This document shows, in pieces, positions 1 through 11,427 of a stretch of DNA of 64,000 nt. The stretch is from Volucella zonaria. Lineage: Eukaryota > Arthropoda > Insecta > Diptera > Syrphidae. The stretch covers positions 26,761,206 to 26,825,205 of the forward strand of contig OZ014533.1 of the NCBI GenBank assembly GCA_963966105.1, written 5' to 3'. The notes beneath the pieces were generated by a model. It was not told the DNA's origin and made no database searches. It worked only from the letters and a program-made list of their open reading frames with translations. A program made the position numbers and the translations under genes. Each line of letters starts with the position of its first letter. The stretch's first letter is position 1.

Positions 1-604
1 ATCCCGTGTAAACGATTTGGTAAGACGTTTTGTTCAAATTTTAATTATTATGTTGATAAGTCGGATGTTTGCTGGGGTGATTTGTTAACCTCGTATCATT
101 ACTAAAAATTAGCAAGTTATACAAAGGTACAAATAAAATAAAAACTTCCTATCTTAATTTTAATTCAGCGGAAATTTTGTATTTATTTTTCAACAAGGTA
201 AACATGTCTTGCTAGTGACAGCGATTTTTGTTTCACAAATGCAAATCAAGATACTTATACTGCCGCCTACAATCGGCTACTTTGTCCACTCAAATTCAAT
301 CGATACACTCGCAAGAGTATCTGGTAGTGGGTGATACTTTAAACAAAAAATTATTCAAATGCAAGTTTACTAACCCTGCTACTTGGCAGGTACGAGAATT
401 CACATCTATACATAAATTTAAAAAAAAATTGTGAATATTCTGTTCGTTGTTTGCTTAAGATTATATTCTCAATCCCATTTAATTTAAATGGATAATACCC
501 AATTTTTACTTACACGTTAATATGACGTAGCCTATCATGTAAAACATTGTAACAATGAACAATTAATCACTAACACCGCAACAATTTTAATGGTACACGT
601 GTAA
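1..604. other. AT-rich stretch, nothing recognised
   Basis: No coding similarity, RNA gene or repeat boundary is visible. A 68-codon open frame at 228-434 on the plus strand resembles nothing I know and is of a length expected by chance. Confidence 0.5.
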
Positions 605-1407
605 TAAAGGGTGTTTTTTGTTAGAGGTATACAAATTCAATATAAAATGGAACATCTGAAGCTAATGTTAATGTCTATAATGTTAGCTTTATTTAATAGA
701 TAATTTTATGCCATTAGTAATAACGGACATATGCGTGTCATGGCTAGCTCGAATGAAGCGCAATCGTGAAGTCCAATTTTCGACAACTTTATCGAGCAAT
801 TGAAGCGGTATATCAGCAATATCACGGCGAATGTTGACTTCCAATTTATCGGCATAGACAAGTGACATCACATACCCCCAAAGAAAGTAATCTAAAGCTG
901 TGAGATCACAGGATCGTGGAGGCCCGTTACGCGATCCGTTATGCGATCAGCAAATTTTTACCGCAATAAATTGATGGTGTCGCGCGCCGTGTCAATGCCA
1001 TTCAACTGAGAAACGAAGAAGTCGGAAACGGAAAGCATGTTTCTATAGCACTCTGCATTGGCGGTAACATTCTCGCCGGCATCGTGCTTAAAGATATAGC
1101 GAGTTTTAATGGTTGTAAGGGCATCTCTACAAAAGCTTTTGGGTTTTCTCCACTTCAAATTCGGCAATTTTGCTTGTTTACATAATCATTTTGCCAAAAA
1201 TTGGCCTCATCGGAGAGCAAAATTTTGCGCACGATAAGTTTGGCGAACCGAACTATGCACAATTTACACAATTTACACGGACTGTTCTGGCATTATTCTA
1301 TTCTTCGTACGTATTAACTCCAAATTAACTTTCAACTGTCAAATTGACAATCTATAGATATAGTGTTGGCAGTTTAAAAACTAAACCTCTAAAAAAAACA
1401 CCCTTTA
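605..1407 (-). mobile_element. Internally deleted Tc1/mariner-group DNA transposon
   Basis: Inverted ends are visible: AAGGGTGTTTTTTGTTAGAG from 607 on the plus strand, and the same sequence with a one-base difference on the minus strand reading inward from 1405. A TA dinucleotide flanks each end (605-606 and 1406-1407), as expected for the IS630-Tc1-mariner superfamily, which duplicates TA. The body is about 0.8 kb, too short for a full transposase, so this is a deletion derivative. Its own transposase remnant lies inside. Confidence 0.8.
689..1290 (-). pseudogene. Tc1/mariner-group transposase remnant
   Basis: Reading the minus strand from about 1290, three blocks of one transposase appear in order. 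The first is ILLSDEANFW...NKQNCRI (around the first catalytic Asp). The second is AECYRNML..FFVSQLNGID. The third is PRSCDLTALDYFLWGY (third catalytic Asp region), running into VENWTSRLRFIRAS. The N-terminal DNA-binding half and the block with the second Asp are missing, and frames shift between blocks. It is non-functional. The family assignment rests on the LDYFLWGY block and the matching TIR/TA structure around it. Confidence 0.75.
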
Positions 1408-3649
1408 TTTGGGTTTATGAGATTAGTTTTCGAAATTAATTAAGTAAACACGTTGAATTTGGGATTTGTTTTGCGATCTGCAGTTAACGACTGGTGTACC
1501 TAGAGCATGAAGCATTGAGCTTTGCTCAAAGTTGTGTAAGAGCAACCGCCGACAATTTCTCATAAATTTGTCAAAACCAGGGAAACACGTGAAATAATTC
1601 TACGAGAGCCTTCACATGATTGAAGAATTGACCTGGGGACAGGTCACGTGATCGATCTACTTTCCACTGAGAAGTACATATTTAGTATTCGTGCCAGAAA
1701 CTATTACAATTTGAAGTTTCCATTCAATACATGAGCTATCGTATGGCATAATCCCAAAGCTACTCGATCACGGATGGAATCTACTCATTCGACAACGTGT
1801 GCGGTAATTTGCCTCCTGACTTCCTTATCATTCAGTTCGAAAGAGGACCTTGTTCAATACTTTGACTAAGCCACGTGAATTATAGCGAATAACGTCATAG
1901 CAATGCGTTTCGATTGAGGGCGTTATCTTTGTATTGATAACACTAGTTCAACGCACAAAATGGGCTAGCATTTCATCACGTGTAATGCCTAAAATTAGTT
2001 TAGAAATATTTCGAATCGGTATTTTTTCCTGCATTTACGAGTATGTAATTTAATACGAACTTGGGTAATCTACCATATATTATTTTACCGTAATGCCTTT
2101 ACCATTTTATGAATGAACTAATAGGGAAAGGAATACATTATTGGAGCTCTTATTTGATCGGCACTGTCAATTGATTTTTGGGAGGTAATTTGCACTAGTC
2201 GTCATTACCGGAGTATCTAAGTGATAAAGAATAAATCGCAATTAGTTGGCGCAGAGATTAAATATTTTCATTAATGCTTCATAATCAGAACATAGATTTT
2301 TTTTATTTAGAAATAGCAGTTTTCTTTTGTTGGATTCCAAAAAACAATTCGGATATACTCCCACTTATTGTTATCGTAAGACCACTATTATATCATATGC
2401 TTTTTTTAACTCACTGATCAAGTCGTGGATAAAAGAAATCGATATTAACATAGACTTTTATAGTGAATGTATTTAGCTTGAGTCTTGACCAACAAATGGT
2501 TCTAATCATGTAAATATTTATGAATTATGAATTAAGTACATAGATTCTTTCGATTGAAGCGTTGATGTCTACCCAACATGCACATTATATGCTATATCTG
2601 GAATGATGTTTCTAACTTTGAAATACCTTCGAAGCCAAAAAAAAACTTCGATTGGCTGGTTGTCTTTTTGTTATAATTAACGCACGGCCAAGAGGTTTAT
2701 TGTACTCTTAAAATGTTTACACCCAGCGCAGGTTTAGAAAAAAAAACCAGGAGAAACGTTGCCAAAGACCTCCAAGTGGTACTAGCGATAATCAACCCAC
2801 GGCTTTTTTGATCGCGGTCCGAGCACGGATTCTGGAAGCCCTAATCAATATAACATCCCATGGAATAAAACGCCGGTTGCTAGGTCTTTCGATTCCGATG
2901 AGTACTGCCTCCAGAAGAGGCACACTCTGAATGGGCGAAAGAAAATGTGAGGCAAACGCACAGCGCAGAAATATATATACGATATATCGCTGGAAAATCT
3001 ACCTACAAAAAATCTCCGAAAGGCCAAAGGAGACCATAACCAAAGTACAAAGGTAACGCTATAGCCCTCCTGAATTGGAATATCAAATATCTGAACGACG
3101 TTGACTGCAAGCACTGAGCTGATCAACTGTGTGAGCTAACAAAAGTAGAGAATGTTTGCATCTTCGCGAAGGGCTGTGACGTAGAAAAACAGGACTCTTA
3201 TAGTGAAGTACTCCATGCACCATGGGAGGGTTAATTTCCACTATACATACTTGGAAATGAGTACACACATTCGCAGTACTTATCTATTGTACTAATTCAG
3301 ATTAACTTTCAACATTCCACGTTGCAGATTGATTCCGGATTGAAAACAAATCCTCACACAAAATTTTTTGAGGAATCATGAGTGTCGAATAAACGCACCT
3401 GTGGTTTCGGATGTGTAAGAAAAACTGGCTCTTCGTCACTGCATAACGAGCGATAGCAAAGGCCAGCAATTTGCCCTTTTCAGACGAATTCTATCTTATC
3501 ATTGACACTTGGGGAATACTGAAACCAGGATTAAAAAACCGATACGCAACTCGTTCCACTATGGAACTTATCCTTAAAACGATGACGTATACTTCTAATA
3601 GACTGGAATCTTTACATATCGCAGCAAAAAAAAATATAAGAAAATAATT
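1408..3649. other. No recognisable features
   Basis: AT-rich non-coding sequence. Two minus-strand open frames (2845-3126, 3083-3268) show no similarity that I recognise and no start context. I see no TIRs, LTRs or RNA genes. Confidence 0.4.
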
Positions 3650-4300
3650 CCAACTTCGAAGAGAGCCTCTTATAAAGACTTCTAGATAACCTGATCAGAA
3701 TCAGCTTATAACCAGCTCTTATAATCGAAGCTGTACGTGAGGTCGGTAACACCATCCGTTGTAGTTGCTTTCTGTCATCGCCGAATTAGGCCATCAAATA
3801 CGCTGCTGCTTCTTTAAATGACCATAAACAATGCTATTTCTCACTTTAATGGCTTCAAGTCACCTGGCACCAATGAAATAGGTATACCTAGTTTTGTTAC
3901 GGTTTAATTGCTGGCAAAACATCCGTTTATCAAAAATAAGTAAGTATTTGCGTGCCATCCTGTATAACAAACTTCTTTGGCCTAAACATGTCGCGACGAA
4001 TACTTCCAGTCCTGAGACTTGCGAAAGCGGAGACTCCTTTGGGTCTACATGGCCATGACAAGCCCAATTATATCCTGGAGAAATAAGCTTCCAAAAATAA
4101 GTCATTGCTGCTTGCTGGGACGAGCTTTCCCTAGCACGCCTCGCTCTGCTCTGGGCTCACCGATGGATCTCCTCGTCCCTAATATTCATATCATTGCTGC
4201 ACTCTCGATGGTTGGGTGCTATAGAAATTGAGTTAGCACTGAAAAGTGTCAACCTGGCGATATCCAGTGCTTTAAATGTCTCTACATATCAATTGTGCTT
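3650..4300 (+). pseudogene. Non-LTR retrotransposon reverse transcriptase fragments
   Basis: Plus-strand translation gives a stretch with FNGFKSPGTNEIGIP near 3850, resembling the KSPGxDxIxP block at the start of many LINE reverse transcriptases. From about 4070 comes SWRNKLPKISHC followed by FPSTPRSALGSPMDLL and NIHIIAAL, which resembles the thumb/connection region with a conserved TPxxALxxxLxLLPxxIH pattern. Stops and frameshifts separate the blocks and the catalytic YADD region is missing. LOA- or R1-related origin is likely, but I cannot fix the clade. Confidence 0.5.
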
Positions 4301-4523
4301 ATTTTACCTCCAAGTGGTAACCATAGGGTTCTGATTTATGTCCACCCGAACTCGACTTCCCAAGCTTATAAGCGCGAGTGCTGACCAGCAGATAAAAGTA
4401 GTCAGAATTGTAAGCGGGACAGATGTCTCTTGTGCTTTGCGCAGGTACCTGCCGTGAAGGCTTAAGCCTACGGTGCGTCTTCGCACAAGATATCAAAACA
4501 ATGCGTTGATAAACGCCCTTCGG

Positions 4524-4580
4524 GTAGTACAAGTACTACCACTAGTACCAGATTCGAAGTCGTGTGTAAGACACGACTTC
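4524..4580. other. Two adjacent perfect hairpins
   Basis: GTAGTAC-AA-GTACTAC occupies 4524-4539. GAAGTCGTGT-gtaag-ACACGACTTC (10-bp perfect stem, 5-nt loop) occupies 4556-4580. They lie just past the last R1-type coding sequence in its 3' direction, so they may belong to that element's 3' UTR, but the element's true end is not identified. Confidence 0.45.
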
Positions 4581-4910
4581 CCCTTTGGTGACGGGTCGAG
4601 GCTTATCTAATACCTCCGCCATTCGTGGGTCATGGCACCCGGTTGCAATGCAACTCCACATCGAGCAAACCAGCTGGTTCCATAGCAATCCCATGGTTGA
4701 GCACAGGTCGTAGCACTACAACATATGCTAAGCCATGAGATGTTCAAGCTCCATTCAGTCAACTCTCCCCGCAATTTTGGGTACAAACCTACAGCCACCA
4801 CGATACTCCTACAAGGGGGCCAACTCCTAGATCATTCTGGTACCATAGTTCTGGGGGCTCCTGACCTCCCGTGGTATCAGAATATAGCTTCCGGTCGAGC
4901 TTCGCAACGG

Positions 4911-7017
4911 TCACTTCCAGTTGGGCACCTCACTGCCCAGGGCTGGCGGCCTTTCAACAAATTTAAAAATTCCTATGTTCCACCCGTTTGCTGCGTCTTC
5001 TATTAAATACCTCTTTTGCAAAACTAGGCTGAGGGTAAAGTTCCATTCCTTAAATACTCTCATGGTTAGCACATCCCTTAGGAAGCCGTAAGTATCCCTG
5101 CCATTTTCGCTAGCATCCCATCTAGATTGCCATCTAGATAGAACACATGCGTGTAGCAAGGTTTTACGCTGAGTCAGGGATAGGCTATCCACTTCTTCCG
5201 GGGAAACCCAATCTCGCCCATTTAAAGGGAGACCTTTTCTGATCTTGAAAGCAATACCACGACGTATCGCTTCCAGATCCAGAGGTGGCACTCCTAGCAA
5301 CACCTGCATTGCCTCTGTGGAGATAACGTGGCACACAGGTAAACACCCAAGCAAGGCGACTCTTTGGCAAGACCAGAGTCATAACCCTGTCGTACCATAC
5401 CGATGCACAAGCAACAAAAATGCCATCATATATGATACGGACAGAACGCCTGTTGAGTCCCCAGTCAAATCGCAAACTGCGCCTTACCTGGCCTACAGCA
5501 CTCAACATGCGTTTTCTGATTCGAACCAGGTGAGGCACGAAGTTCATGCGCTCACCCAACGATATGCGCAGATATGTGACTTCAGTCACACATCTAATGC
5601 TAACGCCGTTCAAATGTATTGCAGGAGCCCGACTTCTTGTATTCAATTTGCCCTTAAGTTGCATTGAAACAGTCTTATTCCGCGACACACTTACCCCAAC
5701 GCTTTCTCCCCATTCAACAACGACTGCTAGCGCTCTTCCTCCTAATACCTCGATTTGGGCCCTGGACTAGCCTTCGAGGATGAGGAGCAGGTCATCTGCA
5801 TAGGCGCAGCACCCACAGAGCTCATTTAGTCGCCACAAGAGTGGATCCTTCATCAGGTTCCAAATAAAAGGACCGCCGATGGACCTCTGGGGGCAACCTC
5901 TCTCAACACTAATTGAGACGCTGTCGTGCTTATTTACCACACTCGCTTTTCTGTCAGAAAAATAGCTTCCCCAAAGCCCAAATTTCCGACAGCCCAATTC
6001 CTGCAATCTGGTTACTGATCTCCGCCAGTTCAGGTTATCAAAGGTACCTTTGAAATCAATAAAGATGCCTATAACCACATTGGCACTGCTTCTCAGGACT
6101 CTGTCTTTTAGGATAGACCATGCATCTTCAACACACTTGCCTTTTGTAAAGGCAAATTGGAAGGGGGACATTGGTTCCGTCATGCTCTCCGAAACCCTTT
6201 CCACCATAACCCTTTCCAGCACTTTTCCTAGTACCGGAAGCAGGCTGATGCCCCGATAAGATTTAGTGTCAGACCTATTCTTATCGGTGGACTTCAGGAG
6301 CACAACCACCCTTGCCTCCTTCCAATCCTCGAGGAAGTAGCTGCAGGCAATGCATTTGCTATAAGGACAAAGCAGGTATTCGGGGCCGGCCTTCCAGATG
6401 GCTTTCACCATCTCTCCGGTCATTCCATCAGCTCCCGGAGATCTCCTGGAGCGAAGAAGTGTAACACCATACTCGACTTCTTCAGTCCTTAACTCCTCAA
6501 AGCGCTCCTCTCTCGGGGAGAACTGACCAAGCAACGTAGTAAGGCAATCTTTCCATGTGGTTAAAACCGTATTATCCACACGAATGCCTTCAATATCAGC
6601 AGTCTTCTTAGTACTTCGGCAAATCTTATAAAGTTTTCCCCAGGGATCATCTCTATGTTTAGAGTCAAAGTTTCTCCAGTGAGACTCCTTTGTGCTGACA
6701 ATGAGGTACTTATACTCAGCGAGCCCTCGCCGAAAGGCAATGCCCAGCTGAGCCAGGTTCTCAGCGTTAGCTGCCCCAGCCCTTTGGAATCGCTTCCTTA
6801 GGTTTCTCACAACCCTTCGCTTCTCTGTCATACAGCGGTCCCACCAACTTACCCTTTTTTGATTCGCCCTACGGCTCCTGTCAAAGAGTTCGTAGTTAAC
6901 CCACCATACGCACTCATTGATGTGCGCGATTTGCCGGTCAATGCTTAAGCTACCGTACACTTGCGGCGTCAGGGAAGTGTAAACGGGACAGCGGATGAAT
7001 TCCTCAGATGGAATCAA
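4911..7017 (-). pseudogene. R1-clade LINE ORF2 (reverse transcriptase and C-terminal region), 5'-truncated
   Basis: The 416-codon frame 7017-5767 holds an R1-type RT: SPGADGMTGEMVKAIWKA, SYRGISLLPVLGKVLERVMV, FAFTKGKCVEDAW, IFIDFKGTFDNLNW (motif A), CPQRSIGGPFIWNLM (normally PQGS), and CAYADDLLLILEG (catalytic YADD). A single TAG at 5767-5769 interrupts it. The same frame continues as SRAQIEVLGGRALAVVVEW into SVSRNKTVSMQLKGKL, LGERMNFVPHL and FDWGLNRRS. A frameshift near 5350 moves it to the frame 5354-4911 (LLGVPPLDLEAIRRG, KIRKGLPLNGRDWV). The endonuclease domain is missing upstream of 7017. It is one of the better preserved LINE copies here. Genomic R1 relatives are often dispersed outside rDNA, and no 28S sequence is visible next to it. 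Confidence 0.85.
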
Positions 7018-7289
7018 TGTTGAAATAAAGCAAATAAGACCTTATCTGTGTTACTCGAACATATTTGGTGCTCAGGCCGGTAAGGATTTCCGAGACTAAG
7101 TCACGGTCTTGGAAAAGAGATGTTAGCGGATGAGCCCCACTTGGACTAGCGACAGCTTCGGTCTAACCCTCCTAGGGGTAATCGCCTGGCCATGGAAAAG
7201 TAAGTTAAGTAACGCCTCTGATATGGACGGATCTACTGTTGGCAACCCCTGCAAACGATACAATCGGATCTGCCAGTGAAATGTTGGGT

Positions 7290-8515
7290 CCTTTAATAGC
7301 CCACATGCAGCCCAACAACTAGTGGATGCCCTGGACTGCTACAAAGCAGATATTACGCAGATATTACCGCGCTTCGCAACAATCCTTATTAAGGCTAAAT
7401 GTGCCAACAATAGTCTTATATGCGCGCACGTCTATACAGAGGAGAAAGGTGTCGACACCTAAGATAGCGGCTACCAGCTTTTGAACAAGACCGATAATAC
7501 AAGCAGTTCCTAGCTATGACATCAAAATTGTCCTCAGCGATTTTAATGCAACGCTAAGAAGAAGTGACATCTTTGGTAGTACTGTCGGATAGCCTGCACA
7601 ATACCACCTCCGATAACGGACGAAAACGGATTCAGGATAATCGACTTTGCGGCGAGGCGAAACGTTGTCGTAGCTAGCACCCGTTTCACACATCCGAATA
7701 TTCAAAAGGCGACTTGGAGAACTCCTGATCAATCAACCGTTAACCAGATTGACCCCATCGCGGTCGACGCAAGGTACTCCTGCAGTATTATGGATGCCCG
7801 AACGTTCCGAGGAGGCAACATCGACTCGGACCACTACCGGTTGTAACGGTTGCGGATATCCCGAACATCGCAAATGCAAGGTCGGACGGCTATAATCGCA
7901 AGAGATCGCCAAATCTTTTTCCGATAGATGAAGTGAAAATAGCCATATCTAAGTCCAACAAAGCTGCTGGAGCCAACGGCCTTACCTCATCCTCTTCAAA
8001 GCGGCGAGCGATGACTTGGAGCATACACCAACTCAGCTGTAGGGTATGGTCGGACGCGCCAACTATAGAGGCATCAGTGTTCTTAACATCGTCTACAAGA
8101 TCCTATCTGCCGCATTGTGTGAACCCTTGAAGCCGTTCGTCAGCAACCTAAAAAGAGGAATAACTCTTGCCAATCTCTTCTACTTTGGGCTAAGAAGGCA
8201 ATTGACTAGCAAAGCTCTAGCTTGATGAGCAAAAGTAACCCTAAATAAGATCTTATTAATGTTGTTCTATGGCGTAGAGGCTTGAATTTTATCAAAAATG
8301 GATGGGGGTGCTTTTCGGGTGATTCTCGGTCGCGTCTGCATATGCGATGATTGGAGGAGGCTGTATCTCTATAGCTATACGGGCTATACAGCGACATCGA
8401 CTAAGCCAGAAAAGTGATGGTCCAACGACTGAGATGGCTGGATCATGTTAAACGGATTAACACCAATACTCCGGTGTGAGAAAGCCTTGATAACCTTGCA
8501 CGCCGACTTTGTCTT
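7290..8515 (+). pseudogene. RTE-clade LINE remnant (endonuclease, RT and C-terminal end)
   Basis: Pieces of an RTE-type polyprotein occur in order on the plus strand. QQLVDALDCYKADIT (7308 on), then LIKAKCANNSLICAHVYTEE (endonuclease core), YDIKIVLSDFNATLRR (the GDFNA block, with Ser for Gly), and a STVNQIDPIAVDA-like stretch ending at DSDHY near 7830 (the SDH block). Next come VKIAISKSNKAAGANGL at 7933 and NYRGISVLNIVYKILSAALC near 8058, the beginning of the RT. The catalytic RT core is deleted. LRWLDHVKRINTNTP near 8420 is the C-terminal tail. Stops and frameshifts occur throughout. Confidence 0.75.
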
Positions 8516-8639
8516 GACTCGAAATCAACTTTCTCCGTTTACTGAAATGCCTTCAGATAGAATCATAACCAGGAAAAGAATGTAGTTGGTATACAAAGTT
8601 AGATTTCTCGTTTGAGAAAATTTGCGTTCACAATATTGT

Positions 8640-9190
8640 GCTATTTTGTGAAGAATCGATGTAAAGCCTTTGTATATGTGGCTAACAGGTGGGCTTCGCT
8701 TACAGCATTGGAGGCTTGAATTCACTGAGTCTTGCTCGGGTCCCAGTTCATTATGGAATCATGAGAAATGAAATCCCAGATGAACTTGCTGGGCATGACT
8801 CAGATGAGTGGTTTTCACGAGCAAAACCTGCGTTACGACTGCCTGCATCCTGGATTAGGGCTCGCATTGACAGCGTGGTTTCATATGAGCATACCAACAT
8901 ATTGCACACCAAACGATTGCTTCCCGATGTCTCTAAAAGGTTAGCAACTTTTGTGCTATCGCTTAGTAGGAATGCTTACTGTAGCCGTTACGATGCACTA
9001 TGATTTTGCTAAGCACTTGGAGCTCTAGACATAAGTGATAAAACATCCTACGACTCTCGCTGTGACGAAGCTGAAGGTAGTCGGCGCTGATATTGTGTGT
9101 ACTGCACGCACTTTATCACTAAAGTCCCTACTCATCTTTTTCCGAAGCACTGACAAATTTCAGCAACAGGAACAAACCAGGAGCACAATG
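8640..9190 (+). pseudogene. LINE RNase H domain and C-terminal fragment
   Basis: The frame 8689-9003 reads LNSLSLARVPVHYGIMRNE, IPDELAGHDSD, then LPASWIRARIDSVV and RLATFVLSLSRN. This corresponds to the WVPGHSGIxGNExADELA block of a LINE-encoded RNase H and the tail after it. The Trp-Val-Pro-Gly-His core is altered to Arg-Val-Pro-Val-His. A shifted frame near 9050 (YDSRCDEAE) looks like the start of the terminal Cys/His motif. It may belong to the same original element as the fragment at 3650-4300, separated by later LINE insertions, but this is inference. Confidence 0.65.
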
Positions 9191-9199
9191 GATAAGTTT

Positions 9200-11206
9200 T
9201 CAATGAATGCTCTGCTCCGACAGAAAAAAAATTACGCCGGACTTTGACTTTCGTTCTATTCTCCTCTTCGCCGTGTGGCGGTGGTATACGAATGTAACGT
9301 ATGATCGAATATCTATCTTTATGTTTACCCGGCCGGAGTCTTCAGGCGTGTGAACCCGATCACACTTACGGACTTGAATATGATTTTTCTCATTTGGCCC
9401 TCTTTTTTTCAATAAGCAAGGCAATGCACTGCAGCAATATTTTAAAAGCCTTTAACAAGATTATTCCATCTGCTCAAAAAACAGCAGTAAATCTAGTCCC
9501 AGTAGGACCAAGAAGATGCAGCACACTACAATGTTATTCCTACTTCCGTCAAATCGGAAAATAGCCAATTGAGAAAACTACAATACGATAATCATATACT
9601 ATACATGTATGTATATAATCAAAGGATGAATGAAATTGGTTACACTGATTTGTTCCAACAAAAATTGATCTGAGTTGATCCGCTGAAGTTTGAAGCAAGA
9701 AATACCGGAAATGTGCAACACTGCTCACATTTATGATATTTACCCGAACCAACTTCAATTCCGAAGGTCCCGCCTAAGATAATGTCCGTTCATTATAGTT
9801 CTACCATCCGTCCAAGCATACGAGTAACATCCTGACAGGATATTTGACAGAAGTCAGAAAACACAGTCAAAATTTACGAGCCATACACGTGCCGCTGCCG
9901 AAACTTAGGGAGCGAATAATTTGACATCTGCCCACTAATTGCGCATAATGGCCGAATGCTCAGAAATATTTTGTCGTCCGAATAAAATTGAGCGGATGCA
10001 CATATCTTTCGGAAACGAACACCGTCTGTGTTCAATAAAACAGTCATCATAGTAATAGGTAGGCAAATGCCAAACAGAACAAAAATATGAATCGCATTAT
10101 GACATTTTACAAAACTGAACCGAACTCCAATCATCTGCGGTTTAGTTTTCGAACAAAACAAAATATTTTGGATCCGGCTCACACAAAACAGGACTTTCTA
10201 ATGAAAATATGCACCTTTTCGACAGCACTTTCTCTAAATGCTCAATACGTACTGCCTTTTGTGGTGGCAAAAGAATATATAATAATAATTGCATCGAATC
10301 TGTCAGTTAGGGGTGAGTTTTTGGAAAATTTATGGACATTTGCAAACGTGCGCACTCATGACAAAGGTTACACCCGCTGTTCAGACCAATACCGCTGCCG
10401 CCTTACTTATTGTGATTTATAGTAACCGCAAAAAACCTTTATATCTTCGGGGTCCAGTTGTGGATGTATAGAATGTGTTCCTCGAATTAGTATTTTTCTT
10501 TTTATTTTTTTGGCGGAAGTGAAATTGTAATTCATTTTAAATTCATGTATACGTTGTCATAAAATTTATGTGATATGAGGTGCACAAAGGATGAAAAAGG
10601 TTCAAAAATATGTGACGTCTTACATATACTCGTAGATACTATAGTCGGATTGGGTGCCACTCTTTTGGGATGAATTCGTAGGGCTCTAATGCAGGGAGTA
10701 CACATTTTGAAATGGAGGCGCTTGGGAAGACTGTTCGAATCGAACATTTTTTCCCGCCTTTGGAAATCGTAGAGTATTGTAACCTCGAACGTGTTACATA
10801 TGTATATGTCTGTTTGCCACAAAAAGGACAATTATCTTTGTGTAACAAAAGGTGTTGGAGGTATTTATTAATTTCAGATCTTTTAGAACTATAAATTACA
10901 TGAATTAAATAAAATACTTACGATCTTATATTTAGATAGTGAATAATCTTATAGCTTAATTTTCGAACTGAGCTTTATTTAAGTAAATCTCCAAATAACA
11001 CTGGTTATCAAAATTTTAACTTTTTTTATCACATGAAAACTTATATCAAATTTTGAAAGTACTAGGGCCACCAAACAATAATATGTGAATGAAAAAAAAT
11101 TGACACCTCAGGTTCCCTTGTAACATCAAAACATATATTTTCGTAAAAAGTACAAATATCAGCTACATTTAGAGAAATTATTGCTTAATATATGTAGAAT
11201 AAATAC
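9200..11206. other. No recognisable features
   Basis: About 2 kb of AT-rich sequence. Short open frames (for example 9874-10182 minus and 10087-10422 plus) overlap each other on opposite strands and resemble nothing known to me. Confidence 0.4.
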
Positions 11207-11427
11207 CTATGTTTTTCGTGAATATTTGGCTTCTGGAAGGTCTTTTATAAGCCTCCAACAATAATCTGCTAGCATTCCTGGACTCCATTTCACTTGATAG
11301 CACTTCTCCATTAAGGAAATGTCCTGATGGAACCTCTCGCCTTGTTCGTCACTCACAGCACACAGCACCCAAATTTGCCGCAAAGAAATCCAGACGAGAG
11401 TCCAGCATATGTATTTTTAAGGACATA

